Assembly (NCBI GenBank): GCA_963576725.1
Contig: OY755241.1
Coordinates: forward strand, 78,976,003-79,040,002
Direction: 5' to 3'
DNA: 64,000 bases
Source: Azorinus chamasolen
Taxonomy: Eukaryota > Mollusca > Bivalvia > Cardiida > Solecurtidae
Positions 40,074 through 51,514 of the stretch are shown here, in pieces. Within the stretch, counting starts at the first letter, position 1; every line of letters starts with the position of its first letter. Under the pieces are notes generated by a model. That model made no database searches and had not been told where the DNA came from. It saw only the letters and a program-made list of their open reading frames with translations. The position numbers and the translations under genes were made by a program.

Positions 40074-40285
40074 ATAGACTAACTGACATAGCCAAGGGGC
40101 AATATAATAATTGATTGATTATATATAACACCAGAAGGGTTATATGAAAGGGTTACATTTAGTAAGCAAGCTTTTGCCCCTTTATTGTAAAACACCCTTC
40201 ATGAATAGGCATACAAAAATATTATAACACAATATGAACATAGGAATGTTTGGCTACGATAGAACTGTAGAATCAAATTTCTATA

Positions 40286-40488
40286 CAGTAAAACCTCTCT
40301 AAACAGGAATTCTAGTAGAGAAGAATTTAGATACGTTTAGCAGGTGGCTGCTTAATGCAGGGTGGACGTCATGCAGAAAGCTCCTAGAGGAGCTTTCTGC
40401 ATGGCTATCATCCAGCATTAAGCTGCCACCTGTCTCCGAAACCAATATTTATACTAAATTTAATGTCCAGTTTAGAGGGGGTTTACTG
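40286..40488. mobile_element. Tigger/pogo-like palindromic MITE
   Basis: TA then CAGTAAAACCTCTCTAAACA; end TTTAGAGGGGGTTTACTG followed by TT (mutated TA). Centre CTCCTAGAGGAGC. Confidence 0.83.
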
Positions 40489-40494
40489 TTATTC

Positions 40495-40610
40495 AATAAA
40501 CAAACAGAGCAGGCCCATATCAGATAGCTCCTATACTACAGGAGCTGTCTGATTTGGGTCTACTCTGTTTGCAAAGGCGTTAAAAGGCATATATATCTAT
40601 GGAGCAAAGG
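40495..40610. repeat. A-type core
   Basis: AAACAAACAGAGCAGGCCC ... GGGTCTACTCTGTTTGC, centre ACTCCTATACTACAGGAGCTG, tail GGCGTTAAAAGGC. Confidence 0.6.
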
Positions 40611-40745
40611 TATAAGAATGTCTCCAAATAGTGAGGATAGGACTCATGAGGATGTTATTGCATGATATCATATAATAACTCTTTTGCTGCCAGATATTGG
40701 TAGTCGGCTTCAAAATTTAGATTTTATTTTCCTCCATTTTAAATA

Positions 40746-41595
40746 ACCCTTTCCCTCATATAAACACTTTTCATGCCCTTGCAAACGAAATAGACCCTGC
40801 TCCTATAGGAGCTAGCTGGTTAGGAACTGCTCTATTTGGAGCTAGCTGGTTAGGGTCTGCTCCTATAGGAGCTAGCTGGTTAGGGTCTACTCTATTTGGA
40901 GCTAGCTGGTTAGGGTCTGCTCTATTTGGAGCTAGCTGGTTAGGGTCTGCTCTATAGGAGCTAGCTGGTTAGGGTCTGCTCTATAAGAGCAAGCTGGTTA
41001 GGGTCTGCTCTATTTGGAGCTAGCTGGTTAGGGTCTGCTCCTATAGGAGCTAGCTGGTTAGGGTCTGCTCTATTTGGAGCTAGCTGGTTAGGGTCTGCTC
41101 CTATAGGAGCTAGCTGGTTAGGGTCTGCTCTATTTGGAGCTAGCTGGTTAGGGTCTGCTCCTATAGGAGCTAGCTGGTTAGGGTCTGCTCTATTTGGAGC
41201 TAGCTGGTTAGGGTCTGCTCCTATTTGGAGCTAGCTGGTTAGGGTCTGCTCCTACAGGAGCTAGCTGGTTAGGGTCTGCTCTATTTGGAGCTAGCTGGTC
41301 AGGGTCTGCTCTATTTGGAGCTAGCTGGTTAGTGTCTGCTCTATTTGGAGCTAGCTGGTTAGGGTCTGCTCTATTTGGAGCTAGCTAGTTTGGGTCTGCT
41401 TTATTTGGAGCTAGCTGGTTAGGGTCTGCTCTATTTGGAGCTAGCTGGTTAGGGTCTGCTCTATTTGCTTAGGGCATTATATAAATCTTATTCAACAGTT
41501 TTTGTCCAAGCCAAACAATCCCTTGAAAATGTTACATTATGATAATTCAGCCAAGAAATACCCATGATGTCAGTATTTCTTACATGAAATATTGA
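40746..41595. repeat. A-type MITE whose core became a 30/60 bp minisatellite
   Basis: TTAA-type start AACCCTTTCCCTCATATAAA and left arm GCAAACGAAATAGACC are followed by ~22 units (40798-41465) of GGAGCTAGCTGGTTAGGG + TCTGCTCTATTT or TCTGCTCCTATA, partly as alternating 60 bp dimers. The right-hand A-type tail follows, ending GAACAGGGTAAGGG. The unit spans the hairpin centre plus one arm. Confidence 0.88.
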
Positions 41596-41639
41596 ACAGG
41601 GTAAGGGTAAAAATGATTTATTTTTAAAAAAAAAATAAA

Positions 41640-42065
41640 TCAAACAGTTTAGATCCTGATGAGACATGAAGTTTCTTGGTATTGAGGGTGTAGTACAAAA
41701 CTAGTCTAACTGTAGATAACAATTGCAGTCTGTTTGTATCCAGACATTAAATACAAGGATCCAAATGGTTTATCTCTCTGATTATGATTTTGTATAGAAA
41801 TTCATGAAAATGGCTCTGAAATTTAAGGCAGATGAGAGTTTTATACCTTATGAATATTCATATATAAGAAATACATGTAATGTCATTATGAGTATGGATT
41901 ATTACTATGGCATGAATGGACAAGAAAATATGTTGACCCTGAAAGAAACTGTAAAACCAGGTCTGTATTATTTCATAAGCAAACTGAGCAGACCCTGATC
42001 AGATGACTCATAGAGGGGACCTTCTGACCTGGTCTGCTATTTGCAAGGGCATGATAAGGAGTCAG
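41640..42065. repeat. L-type core and A-type MITE
   Basis: 41640-41770: AAACAGTTTAGATCCTGATG ... GGATCCAAATGGTTT. 41840-42065: ACCTTATGAATATTCATATA ... GCAAACTGAGCAGACCC ... GGTCTGCTATTTGC. Confidence 0.5.
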
Positions 42066-42575
42066 TCTGATACAGGGGTAAAGAACTTGGTTCACTGCTG
42101 TTTGCTCTCATAGTAACTGAACATTGCTATTGTTACTATATTGCTGATTTCATGTCCTTTCTATACACTGGGTATGTATGATTTAATCATGTCAGTTTTC
42201 CAAATCAAGCAGGCATACATTTATCATCTTTTTTTAGGGAATAATTTTCTAAATATAAAACATTCAGGAGCTACGACTCGGTATAGCTTGATATGTGTTC
42301 AGCCAGCAAATGCCAACTGGTTTGTGATTGGTCTAGACGACTATCTGATAGGGGACTAGTCATTAGTGTTATTACAGCCAGTCTCTAGAGAGTAAAGTAA
42401 TTTACTTTTACAAATAGACATGGCAACAAATAATTAATGTCAACTCAGAAAATTGCATAGTGAATGATTTCAAGTCAAGTCACATAATATCTATTTAAAA
42501 ACGGAGGTTTTCAATAACAATATAGATTTGCATGCTGTACAAGGCCAATAAGGGTTAAGCTGTTGGTTTAGTTAA

Positions 42576-42817
42576 CCCTTCGCTTGCTATTCACGTCAAT
42601 ATACCTACCTGTAAATAGTGAAGACCCAGATGAGACAGCTCCTGCAGCAGCTGTCTCATCAGGGTCTGCACTATTTACAAGTTGGTTGTGCAACCAGTGC
42701 ACTCCACAGCAGTGATTGCACAGCGAAATACTTGTACACAGTGAAGATATATGTAATTATACAACAGGGCATTGGTAAAGAAGGAGAAATGTATTTTAAA
42801 ATTAAGCAAGCGAAGGG
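42576..42817. mobile_element. H-type TTAA MITE, intact ends
   Basis: TTAA 42572-42575 and 42818-42821. Inverted ends CCCTTCGCTTGCT and AGCAAGCGAAGGG; hairpin GTAAATAGTGAAGACCC ... GGGTCTGCACTATTTAC. Confidence 0.9.
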
Positions 42818-42837
42818 TTAAATTAAATTTAAACTTC

Positions 42838-43255
42838 AGGGTTCGCACAGCCTTGAAAACTCCTTGATTTTCAGGGGTTGCCTTAAAAACTGCTTGAAAA
42901 TATAGATAAGTACTTGAAAAGTGCTTAAATTTTGGCCAATTTTGAAAAAGTGCTTGAAAATCTTCATAATTGTCCTGGCAGAACTATTGGCTACTATAGA
43001 TTTCCTATGGTTCACCATTCAAGTATATTATAGTAGAATCTTTGACATTTGCAGATATGTGACTTGTAATTTAGTGAAGTGTAAAAGTAATACAGAAAGA
43101 TCCTGTAGGAACCTTCTGCATTACTGTTGCACTTAATTAAGCTATTTTCTGCTTGTGGTTGACTTTTTAAATGTTTGAGCAAGACAGATTGTGTCACTAA
43201 TAGTGCTTGAATTTGGAAATAAAGTCCTTGAAAAGTGCTTGTTTTTTTTCACACC
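42838..43255. repeat. Dispersed repeat with TTGAAAAGTGCTTGA motifs, interrupted
   Basis: It begins GGGTTCGCACAGCCTTGAAA, ends AAAGTGCTTG then TTTTCACACC. The inserted B-type core (43062-43150; AAAGTAATACAGAAAGATCC) splits it. Confidence 0.5.
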
Positions 43256-43391
43256 ATATCTCTGTATGAAGTCTAACTAATAGTTGAATCATTCTTCATT
43301 GCCAATATTTGTAAAACATAGTCTCAACGTTTTACTGGCTATAAATGCCGAGTTCCAGATAAGATGTGTAAATCAAAACATTTTCATTATT

Positions 43392-43488
43392 TCTCCACCA
43401 AACCCTATGTTGTGACCACTCCTTAAGTTAGAATCATCTCAAAGAGACAATTCTAAAGAGTGATTACAACATAGGGTTTGGTGGAGAA
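43392..43488. repeat. G-type palindrome
   Basis: TCTCCACCAAACCCTATGTT / AACATAGGGTTTGGTGGAGA. Note CC at the arm end here pairs with GG, versus CG/CG in the 25802 copy: matched changes in both arms. Confidence 0.82.
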
Positions 43489-43524
43489 CTGGTAAGTTTT
43501 TAGTATCTGAGTACACATAAGTGT

Positions 43525-43735
43525 CTGTTGTTCTGTAAATGACTTTTCACATCTTTGCAAACAGAGTAGACTCAGATCAGCTGACTCATGTAGGAGTAGT
43601 AGCCATGATCAAAGTCTGTTTTATTTGCGTATGGAATAAAACAGATTCTGCCATAGTCAGGATTTCTGTATCCATACACAATTATAAATATTCATTATGT
43701 TATTATCTCTTACATGGGAAGGGATAATACATTAA
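43525..43735. mobile_element. A-type MITE
   Basis: Hairpin GCAAACAGAGTAGACTCAGA ... AAAGTCTGTTTTATTTGC, tail TATTCATTATGTTATTATCT, end CATGGGAAGGGATAA. Confidence 0.6.
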
Positions 43736-43832
43736 TACTCCAAGAGAGAATTACAAAAACAAAACAGATGAGGCACAACTTCTGGCAACATGAATTAGGA
43801 CCCTTTGCTTGAATGGATAAGATCAGTATCCA

Positions 43833-43965
43833 TGCTTATAAAACTTTTTGTTGAGTCTGAGTTTGTTCTCAAGTTTTTTATTGGTCAGAGTTGAGCCTTT
43901 GGCTCAAATCTGACCAATCAAAAGCTTGAGAAAGAACTCAGGCTCAACTAAAAAGCTTTATAAGC
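43833..43965. repeat. F-type palindrome
   Basis: TGCTTATAAAACTTTTTGTT arm with partner AACTAAAAAGCTTTATAAGCA; inner TTGAGCCTTTGGCTCAA. Second copy of the palindrome at 8681-8844. Confidence 0.8.
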
Positions 43966-44401
43966 ACGGACCCAGATGTCTTCCATACAGTACTGTAGAT
44001 ATTTGGACAAATTTCTCCTCTCCAATAGGTTGTAAAGCAGATTGACTCAATTTGGCACCATTGCGATATCTTTAGAAGGTCCTTCGTGAACAGTTTTGTC
44101 TAGGTATACACTATTTACATCAGTTTGTCAAACTAGATAGTTTGGATAATTTAAGTTACCATAAATTATACTCTTTGATTAATGATCTCGTGACATTACA
44201 TTTTTATGCCCTCCATAAGGTGGGAGGCATGGTGGCTTGCTTGTCTGTCTGTCCGTACATATTTTAATTCCCCAAATATTGTGTCTAACTCCTCATACAC
44301 CAATGGAAGGATTTACTGTAACATTTCACAAAGGAACAACGTGCATGTGAAAATGTATGTAAAGAAGTAGATTTTTCCATAGTTGTGGGACTTTTGAATT
44401 T

Positions 44402-45800
44402 AAACAAGAGGGCCATGAGGCCCTGAAGCGCTCACCTGAGATAACCCCAGGGGCTGGGCCATTTTTGACAACAAAGAATTATGTGGACAACCTTGGTAGA
44501 GAACCACATGGCAAAGCAGTATGCAATTAATTAAAGGCCTAAGCCTTATGGTTTCAGAGAAAAATAATATTTCATATTTTTCCCATGAAAAACTGATAAG
44601 CCCTGAGGCAGGGCCAAGTTTCGCCCAGTGGTCAGGGCTGTAAGTTAAACATTCTTGGCAGAGGACCACAAGCCACAGCTACATATTTATAGAGGACCAT
44701 TAGACCATGTTAGTCACACCAATGGTCTAGGCCTTACAGTTTGAGTAGATTTTTAAAGATTTTCCAATGAAAAACTGATAAGCCCTTGGGCGGGGCCATT
44801 TTTGGCCCGGGGGTTATAATATGAACAATATTTGTAGAGGACCATAAGATCATGCTACATACCAAATATCAAAGGTCTAGGCCTTACAATTTCAGAGAAG
44901 AAGATTTTTAAAGATTTTCCTATGAAAAACTGATAAGCCCTTGGGCGGGGCCATTTTTGGCCCAGGGGTCATAATTTGAACAATATATGTAGAGGACCAT
45001 AAGATAATGCTTCATACCAAATATCAAAGGTCTAGGCCTTACAGTTTGAGAGAAGAAGATTTTTAAAGATTTTCCTATGAAAAACTGATAAGCCCTTGGG
45101 CGGGGCCATTTTTGGCCCGGGGGTCATAATTTGAACAGTTTTTCGAAGAGGACCATAAGATCATGCTACATACCAAATATCAAAGGTCTAGGCCTAACAG
45201 TTTCAGAGAAGAAGATTTTTTAAAGATTTTCCTATGAAAAACTGATAAGCCCTTGGGCGGGGCCATTTTTGGCCCTGGGGTCATAATTTGAACAGTAATT
45301 GAAGAGGACCATAAGATCATGCTACATACCAAATATCAAAGGTCTAGGCCTTACAGTTTCAGAGAAGAAGATTTTTAAAGATTTTCCTATGAAAATTCCT
45401 TATTACCATATATGGAAAAAATGACAACGCCCTCTGGCGGCCATGTTTTTTGCCGGATCAAAATTCTTTTAACAACTTTTGAAGTCTATCAACTGAGAAA
45501 CATTTTGGTGAAAACCATATTCAAATCGGACAAGTCATTCTGGAGAAGAAGATTTTTCTAGATATTGTGTACGGTTGCCATGGCAACAAGACCGATGGCC
45601 CCACCCACTATCTTTTAACAACTTTTGAAGCACCCACCAACAGTATGTATCTGACCAAGTTTGGTTACAATTGGGCAGTCGGTTTCAGAGAAGAAGTCGT
45701 TTGAAATTGTTGACGGACAGACAGACAGACGGACAGACGGACGCCGGACACAGGGGTATCACAAAAGCTCACCTTGAGCACTTTGTGCTCTGGTGAGCTA
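44402..45800 (-). mobile_element. Helentron-like element, minus orientation
   Basis: The mirror image of the AGCTCACC...CTCTTGTT layout: it starts AAACAAGAGGGCCATGAGGC (terminal hairpin) and ends CACCTTGAGCACTTTGTGCT..GGTGAGCTA. It has at least four ~157 bp repeats (GAGGACCATAAGATCATGCT, AGGTCTAGGCCTTACAG, GGCGGGGCCATTTTTGGCCC). Near the right end GACGGACAGACGGACGCC. No ORF of note. Confidence 0.65.
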
Positions 45801-45825
45801 AAAACAAAAAAAGGTATCATAAGGG

Positions 45826-46240
45826 GATGGGGTCATATTGTTTTTGCCCTGTCTGTTGGTTTGTCACCAACTTAAACGTCAGCGATAATTTTGTAGCCAT
45901 TGCACATGCATACCTACTTCAAATTTGGCATGCATAAAACATTTTTAGGGGTGACTTATTAAGATAAAGGTCAAGGTCACTTACAGGTCAAATTTATATT
46001 GGCGATAATGGGGACAGAAAGTTTCACTAACACACATTGTTTTCATTATGTAACATACTGTGAAAGGTGGTTGATTTAGAGACACTATTGCCATGGATAT
46101 TGACACACCTTTCTAGTTTAAAAGGAGCTTTTTCTATTTTGTACACAGGTGGTTGCTTAATTCGGAATAACACCAATGCAGAGAGCTCACAGGAGAGCTT
46201 TCTGCTTTGTTTTCATTCCGAATGAGGCTAAAACCACCTA
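45826..46240. repeat. Helitron/pearl-like fragment, then B-type core
   Basis: 45826-46115 resembles 31240-31520 (CATATTGTTTTTGCCCTGTC; TAGCCATTGCACATGCATAC). 46141-46240 is a B-type core (ACAGGTGGTTGCTTAATTCG ... ATTCCGAATGAGGCTAAAACC) with paired CGGAAT/ATTCCG changes in both arms. Confidence 0.5.
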
Positions 46241-46439
46241 TATTTCGAAAAACCTATATTTCTTTACTTAACAGTTATAATTATACAGGCTTTTAGATCT
46301 TTTAATGATTGGAAGTAAGGGGACGTTTATTAAAATGGGGGCAATTATTAGGGAGAATACAGTTGATCAATTTATATTCTCAGTTTCAATTCCTGTTAAA
46401 ATAACCATTTGATTCAAAAAGTTTAACTCTGGACTCCAT

Positions 46440-46685
46440 GCCTATTTATGTAAGAAATATCACGAATATGAATCAGCTAAAGTTTTACAATGCGATGCTC
46501 ACAGCAATTGTTGGCCTTGGTAGAAACTAGTACCGGATCTATATTTTGCCATACACACAGGGCGAAGTCTAACTGTAGTACCGGATCTATATTTTGCCAT
46601 ACACACAGGGCGAAGTCTCCTCCAGGAGCCACTGATCTGGGACCGCAAAGGCAGTAAAATGCATATATATGGAGCAAAGGTTATT
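46440..46685. repeat. A-type MITE with a duplicated 45 bp segment
   Basis: CTATTTATGTAAGAAATATC ... then two copies of GTACCGGATCTATATTTTGC + CATACACACAGGGCGAAGTCT (46530 and 46577), then CTCCAGGAGCC and GCAAAGGCAG. Confidence 0.5.
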
Positions 46686-47240
46686 TTTAGTTCTTCTGTT
46701 TTTCGAAGAAAAAAATACAAGCTAAATTGTCTTAACTCATGCATCCGCATTGTCCTTTGTCGTCATCGTCGTTCGAAAACTTTAACATTGGCTGTTACTT
46801 CTTTACGTATCATCCAAATTTTATGAAACTTCACACAATTGATCACCATCACAAGGCATTTTTTTTCTCAAAAAATGCCCCTTTATCGACTTATTTTTGC
46901 CATTTGTATCCGTAACAAGCAGGACTCTCATATTTCATATGTGAATCCCCTGTGTGACAAGGTCTTTCCTTCAAAGTTACTAGTTTTGTCTTGTTACCTT
47001 GACTTTTTAACTTTGACCTAATTTTTTTATAAAATTAACAAAAAACTTAAATGTTGTCCCTTGTCTTTAAAGTGTTTAAGCAAGCCTTACGAAGCTGCAC
47101 TTACTTGTTAACCATCACAAGAGCTACAATATTACCAAGGGTCGTAACTCTGTAAAGCTTTTTACAAGGGAAAGTCCTTCATGGACTTCGAAAATAATGT
47201 GACAGACGAGTGTTGGCACTCGCATGCGGTGCTCTTGTTT
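46686..47240 (+). mobile_element. Helitron-like element ending GTGCTCTTGTTT
   Basis: From TTTTTAGTTCTTCTG and TCGTCATCGTCGTTCG to a 3' hairpin GAGTGTTGGCACTC, then GCATGCGGTGCTCTTGTTT. Same 3' style as 23254 and 38569. Confidence 0.5.
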
Positions 47241-47329
47241 AAGAATGTCACAATTATTGGACGGGTGATGAATGCTTTTTATTAATTCCCTACCGTCAGT
47301 CAACACCTAAGGGGACAATAGATTTCACT

Positions 47330-47530
47330 CGATCTGTCCGTCCGTCAGTCACATTTCAGTTTTCCTGATGTTTTTTTTCTGACCTCCCACCCCACCCCTG
47401 CAGATATTGAAGTGATATTTGGTTATGTAGCTTTATTATAATGAGTTATAGATCAAGTTTGAATTTTGATACGCTACGTTGATTTTTCACGGAATTACAG
47501 CAGTTGGACTTAGAATTCAGTCGGTGGGGT
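47330..47530. repeat. Single unit of the 162 bp pearl-like repeat
   Basis: GTCCGTCCGTCAGTCACATT, TTGAAGTGATATTTGGT, TACAGATCAAG-like TATAGATCAAGTTTGAATTT; matches 7194-8340. 47540-47825 is unassigned. Confidence 0.55.
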
Positions 47531-47832
47531 ACAGAGGCATTGACTTCAAAGCTCGCATTGTATGTTTATGTATGAACTCACGACCATTTCAGTGTATTTC
47601 ATTTGTTGAGAAGTTACTTGATTCGGAGTAAATGTATTTAATAATGTTATTGGTAATTGTTGATTTAATACCCATTGAACTGAATGCTTCATTTTTGTTG
47701 TGCTTTAACAGAATAGCAGAACATACCTTTATTTATGAGACAACCACTCAGAATTACATGCTAAAATGTTTTGACTAGTGCAGGGAATGCATTAAATGCC
47801 ATTGTATCTCTTTGAATGGAGGAACGAGTTAA

Positions 47833-48078
47833 CCCTTCTCTTGCTGAATTTTAAAATATATATCTCCTTCTTTACCCATGCCCTGTTGTATAATTACATA
47901 GTTATATCTTCACTGTGTACAAGTACTTTGCTGTGCAATCACTGCTGTGGAGTGCACTGGTTGCACACTCAATTTGTAAATAGTGCAGACCCGGATGAGA
48001 CAGCTCCTGCAGGAGCTGTCTCATCTGGGTCTTCACTATTTACAGGTAGGTATATTGACGTGAATAGCAAGCGAAGAG
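47833..48078. mobile_element. H-type TTAA MITE, opposite orientation
   Basis: TTAA 47829-47832 and 48079-48082; CCCTTCTCTTGCTGAATTT ... CACTATTTACAGGTAGG ... AGCAAGCGAAGAG. Hairpin centre CTCCTGCAGGAG. Confidence 0.88.
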
Positions 48079-48087
48079 TTAACTGAC

Positions 48088-48285
48088 ATTTGCAGACAGT
48101 GTATACCCAGATCAGAGGGCTACATGAGTCCTGTTATCAGAGTCTGCATGATTCGTCATTCAAAATCCTCTAGCAAAGCAAACAGGACAGACCCTAATCA
48201 CACGACATCTACGGAACCTTTCAGATCCAGATCTACTCTGTTTGCAAATACATAAAAGGTGTTATATCAGGTAAGGGGTTAAACA
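48088..48285. repeat. P-type and A-type cores in tandem
   Basis: TTTGCAGACAGTGTATACCC ... GAGTCTGCATGATTCGTC, then GCAAACAGGACAGACCC ... GATCTACTCTGTTTGC ending AGGTAAGGGGTTAA. Confidence 0.5.
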
Positions 48286-48524
48286 AATATGGTTTATTAA
48301 CTTTAAAAATGAATATTTAAAGGATTAACCCTTTCGGCGCCAAATTTCTAATTGTCGTCTGCAATCCGATTTTTGTTAAATCATTCGGTACAATAAGGTA
48401 AAGAGATAAATAAATACAAATGTTCTAAGGAATAAAGCACATATATTGAAATAGAGATTGAGACAAAAAGTGAAGTCTTTGTCGTGGTGCATTTATGCGA
48501 CTGCGGCGGTGAAAGGGTTAACCC

Positions 48525-48720
48525 TTTCAGTGCGGGACAAGAGTCACTAAAGTCCTTTGCAAACAGTGTAGACCCAGATGAGAGAGTTCCTAGAGGAGCC
48601 CTCTCAGGGTCTGCACTGTTTGTAATATTACACTTTTTCGAAAAATGTCCCTGAATATTCACAGTAATTTTGACGTTTTTGAATTTTGGAATTGTCCATT
48701 GGAAAATTCAACATTGAAGG
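48525..48720. mobile_element. P-type MITE
   Basis: TTAACCCTTTCAGTGCGGGA, core GCAAACAGTGTAGACCCAGA ... AGGGTCTGCACTGTTTG, tail ending AACATTGAAGGGG. 48300-48525 holds a further degraded TTAACCCTTTCGGCGCC unit. Confidence 0.65.
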
Positions 48721-48739
48721 GGTTTGCAAATGCTAGTTC

Positions 48740-49100
48740 ACTTGTCCCTTGCATTCAACTTGTTGATTAACTTGTGGTATAAATTTGCAAATTGCTTACT
48801 GCACCAATGCGTGGGCTATGAGCCCAAACAACCCAAACATCCCACAGCGTATTCAGCATGTGTCATGGGGCAGATAGTGGGGCGTCTCTCATCCACTTGT
48901 ACCCGAAATATGTACTGGTTGACTATTTTACATTTACTTCCTTCAATTTCTTTCAAATGCCTGTGATGAGAGTGGTAAATGATTTGGATCCTTATTACAT
49001 GTTTTCTACCGTGACTTACCTTGATCAAATATGTTTGCAAAGTTTGTCCCTGATTCAGTCTTATACAGCAAAGGTTTCAAATAAATGGCGTATTGAAAGC
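48740..49100. other. Unassigned unique-looking segment
   Basis: GC-richer stretch with open frames on both strands, no repeat family seen. A perfect donor-like AAG|GTAAGT on the minus strand (at 49017) and an acceptor TCATCACAG 50 bp further are suggestive, but the phases on either side do not join without a stop and the intron would be too short. Left unassigned. Confidence 0.3.
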
Positions 49101-49181
49101 TAATGGGGCTTATGCAGATAATATGTTTGCTGAGTGCAGATCTGCCCACACAAATATTTCTTGTTGCAGAAGTAGGCTTGA

Positions 49182-49424
49182 CCCTTTCCCTGTTCCCTGT
49201 TTATTCAAAAGTTCATTACCTACTGAATATTCATGGACAAAATAGTTATAATGAAATGTTCCAGGTGGAACATTGTACCCATTTTAGAAAGTAAAGAAAC
49301 AGATCTATCAAATTCCATCAGCAAACAGAGCAGACCCAGATCAGACGGCTCCTGTAGGAGCCGTCTGATCTGGGTCTACTCTGTTTGCAGATGCGTCAAA
49401 ATGTGCTGATATAAGGGAAAGGGG
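49182..49424. mobile_element. A-type TTAA MITE with near-perfect hairpin
   Basis: TTGA 49178-49181 and TTAA 49425-49428. Core 49320-49388 pairs over more than 30 bp per arm (GCAAACAGAGCAGACCCAGA / TCTGGGTCTACTCTGTTTGC). Confidence 0.85.
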
Positions 49425-49449
49425 TTAATTAAGTCTTTCATTCACACAC

Positions 49450-50094
49450 ACACACACGCACACCTTTCACGTCTTTGCAAATAGAGTAGACCAGGGTCAA
49501 ACGGCTCCTGTAGGAGTCGTCTGGTCAATGTTTGTTCTGTTTGTTCATTAAATAAAACATTTTCTACCGAATAATGAGACGCTGGGTATCTCCGGGCTAT
49601 TTTTTCCTCTCAGTCAACACTTTCTCGAATGCTTGATCGGATCGAAAGAAATCCAAATTGGACTAGATGCCAGTTTGTGCAGACATTTTGTTCACATCGT
49701 GGAGGGGTTTAAGGCTTTGTATACATGAAATGCAATTATTAGTAAAACTTCCCTATCACGTACCTGATTAGTATTTATGCTAGAAATAATGACATTATGA
49801 CCATTCATTAGCTGATTATTTTTATAATGGCATTATGGGCACTAGAACTGTAGAATTGTTTCCTTTGGAAAACACAGTAGGCCCTTATCTGACGGATGTA
49901 GCAGGAGCTATGAAGGAAAGGGTTAATGAATAAATAGGGGTGTTCATAAGAGTAGATGATTGCTTAATGCAGGGCGAATGTAATGATTTAAGCTCCTGAA
50001 GGAATTTCTGCATGACTATTCCTGCATTAAGGTACCACACATAATTTGACATTTTTTAGCGATTGTAGTAGAGTGATGTTACTGTACAGTAAAA
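49450..50094. repeat. A-type fragments and a degraded Tigger-like MITE
   Basis: 49475-49545 A-type core (GCAAATAGAGTAGACCAGGG). 49740-49925 A-type left half. 49940-50094 a Tigger-like remnant ending GTGATGTTACTG, whose TA is shared with the next element. 49560-49740 unassigned. Confidence 0.5.
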
Positions 50095-50096
50095 CC

Positions 50097-50273
50097 TCTC
50101 TATAACGGCCTCTAAATAATCATTACATCAAATAGTTGTGTTAAAGGCAGGTGGCTGCTTAAAAGCAATGTGGAAGTAAAACTGGTTTACTTTCACCTTG
50201 CTTTAAGCAGCTACCTGCCCTAAATACCAACTAATTAACCCAATTTATTGGCCGTTATAGAGAGGTTTTACTG
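50097..50273. mobile_element. Tigger/pogo-like palindromic MITE, centre deleted
   Basis: CAGTAAAACCTCTCTATAAC start, GAGAGGTTTTACTG end, TA both sides. The inner arms are shortened (GGAAGTAAAACTGGTTTACT). Confidence 0.83.
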
Positions 50274-50279
50274 TATATA

Positions 50280-50900
50280 TTTTAACAGTGTCGTTCTGAA
50301 GGGCATGGCGCAACATGCTCCCACTTTGTTGAAGTACCCGGGAGTGTAGGTCTGAGTCACGTCTACCCGGATTACATATCCGCTTAGAGCAAGATAAATT
50401 GAGGAAACTTAATCCCTTACAACATTAACATGCACCGGGAGAATTTATGATTACATTATTTGCAAACGGTTTTGTAGTTTCTCTTTTAACAAGGTCAGTG
50501 CGTGCGGATATCAACACGTGCCTGTCCGCGAAACACTAGTATGGTAGGCTTTTACTCAAATAAATAAAGCAATCAGTGATTTTAATTAAGTGAAATCTTG
50601 TAAATACATATGAACACGTGAACTTTTGGCAACGGGAGAATTTGTAGAATCAGATCTATTTAATTCCAATGGCAAAACAGAGCAGACGACTCCTACAGGA
50701 GTATTTATGAAGCTATGGTGTGTAATCCATTTCTCCATAGATACGCAATATAAAACAATTAAAACTCTATGAAAATACCATTGTATAAACTGTTTAGCCC
50801 ACCCAGACGCATTTTGGCATCTTTGAAAACAGCACAGACCCATATCAGACAGCTACTGTAGTCAGCTCTTTTACTTATGGTGTAACAGACCGCATTCCAC
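50280..50900. other. Mixed unassigned DNA with A-type relics
   Basis: 50280-50560 is GC-richer (TACCCGGGAGTGTAGG, CACGTCTACCCGG) with no convincing ORF or splice pair. 50640-50900 has two decayed A-type cores (GCAAAACAGAGCAGACG; AAACAGCACAGACCC). Confidence 0.3.
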
Positions 50901-51208
50901 AATTTCTGCTCTGGTAAAATCCCCTTGTTTGTGATACCATTATAACTGTCAGCTAATTAATATTTATACAGTCATAGTTTCTGCCATGAGTATCCATGGA
51001 GTAAAGGGTTGGCTATTTGTTCTGGTGCAGCTGACATGCTGCACGTGTATAATGACCCTGTACTCTACACTTCAAAAGGCGACTCCATGTGGGATTTTCT
51101 CTATGCAAATAAAGTGCAAAGTTTACATAAGATTACAGTATTCAGCTATGATTTATAGTGTTGGTCGTTTACTCTTTAATCTTTCTGCTCCTCGGAAAGT
51201 TTGCAATA

Positions 51209-51297
51209 CAGTAAAACCTCTCTATAACGACCACTAAATTGCATCAAATATGTTGTGTTAAAGGCAGGTGGCTGCTTACAGCAAGGTGAAAGTTGAT
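51209..51297. repeat. Truncated Tigger-like MITE, left end only
   Basis: CAGTAAAACCTCTCTATAAC to GCTTACAGCAAGGTGAAAG, then unrelated sequence. Confidence 0.75.
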
Positions 51298-51384
51298 AGA
51301 AAATGCTTTCTAATTCAGAGTTTCGAAGCAGAACATCTTCCATCAACAGCACTTTCTTTTGAAGCCATACTAAGAGAGTCAAAC

Positions 51385-51445
51385 AATGTTGATTTTGGCG
51401 AGATGCCGAGTAACTCGATGTTTAACCTGGAACCTAATTGTTTGC
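51385..51445. repeat. L-type core
   Basis: GTCAAACAATGTTGATTTTG ... AACCTGGAACCTAATTGTTT, centre GAGATGCCGAGTAACTCG. This shows that the 87-codon ORF over 51268-51531 is transposon DNA, not a gene. Confidence 0.6.
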
Positions 51446-51514
51446 AAAAGGTTATCGAAAACTCGCCTGTATACTGTTCTAAGAAATACGGAAATTGTCA
51501 TCTGCAACAATGCC

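Noticed and set aside
42238..42359. Possible terminal exon after a strong acceptor (CATCTTTTTTTAG), reading ATTRYSLICVQPANANWFVI to a stop
   Set aside because: Protein-like, but no matching upstream exon or donor was found and no family recognised; it remains a possibility only.
47712..47785. Short open segment after TTGTGCTTTAACAG (EHTFIYETTTQNYMLKCFD, then stop)
   Set aside because: Only 24 codons, no partner exon; acceptor-like sites are common in AT-rich DNA.
48816..49040. Minus-strand two-exon structure with a perfect GTAAGT donor
   Set aside because: The flanking frames do not join without a stop and the intron would be only ~50 bp.
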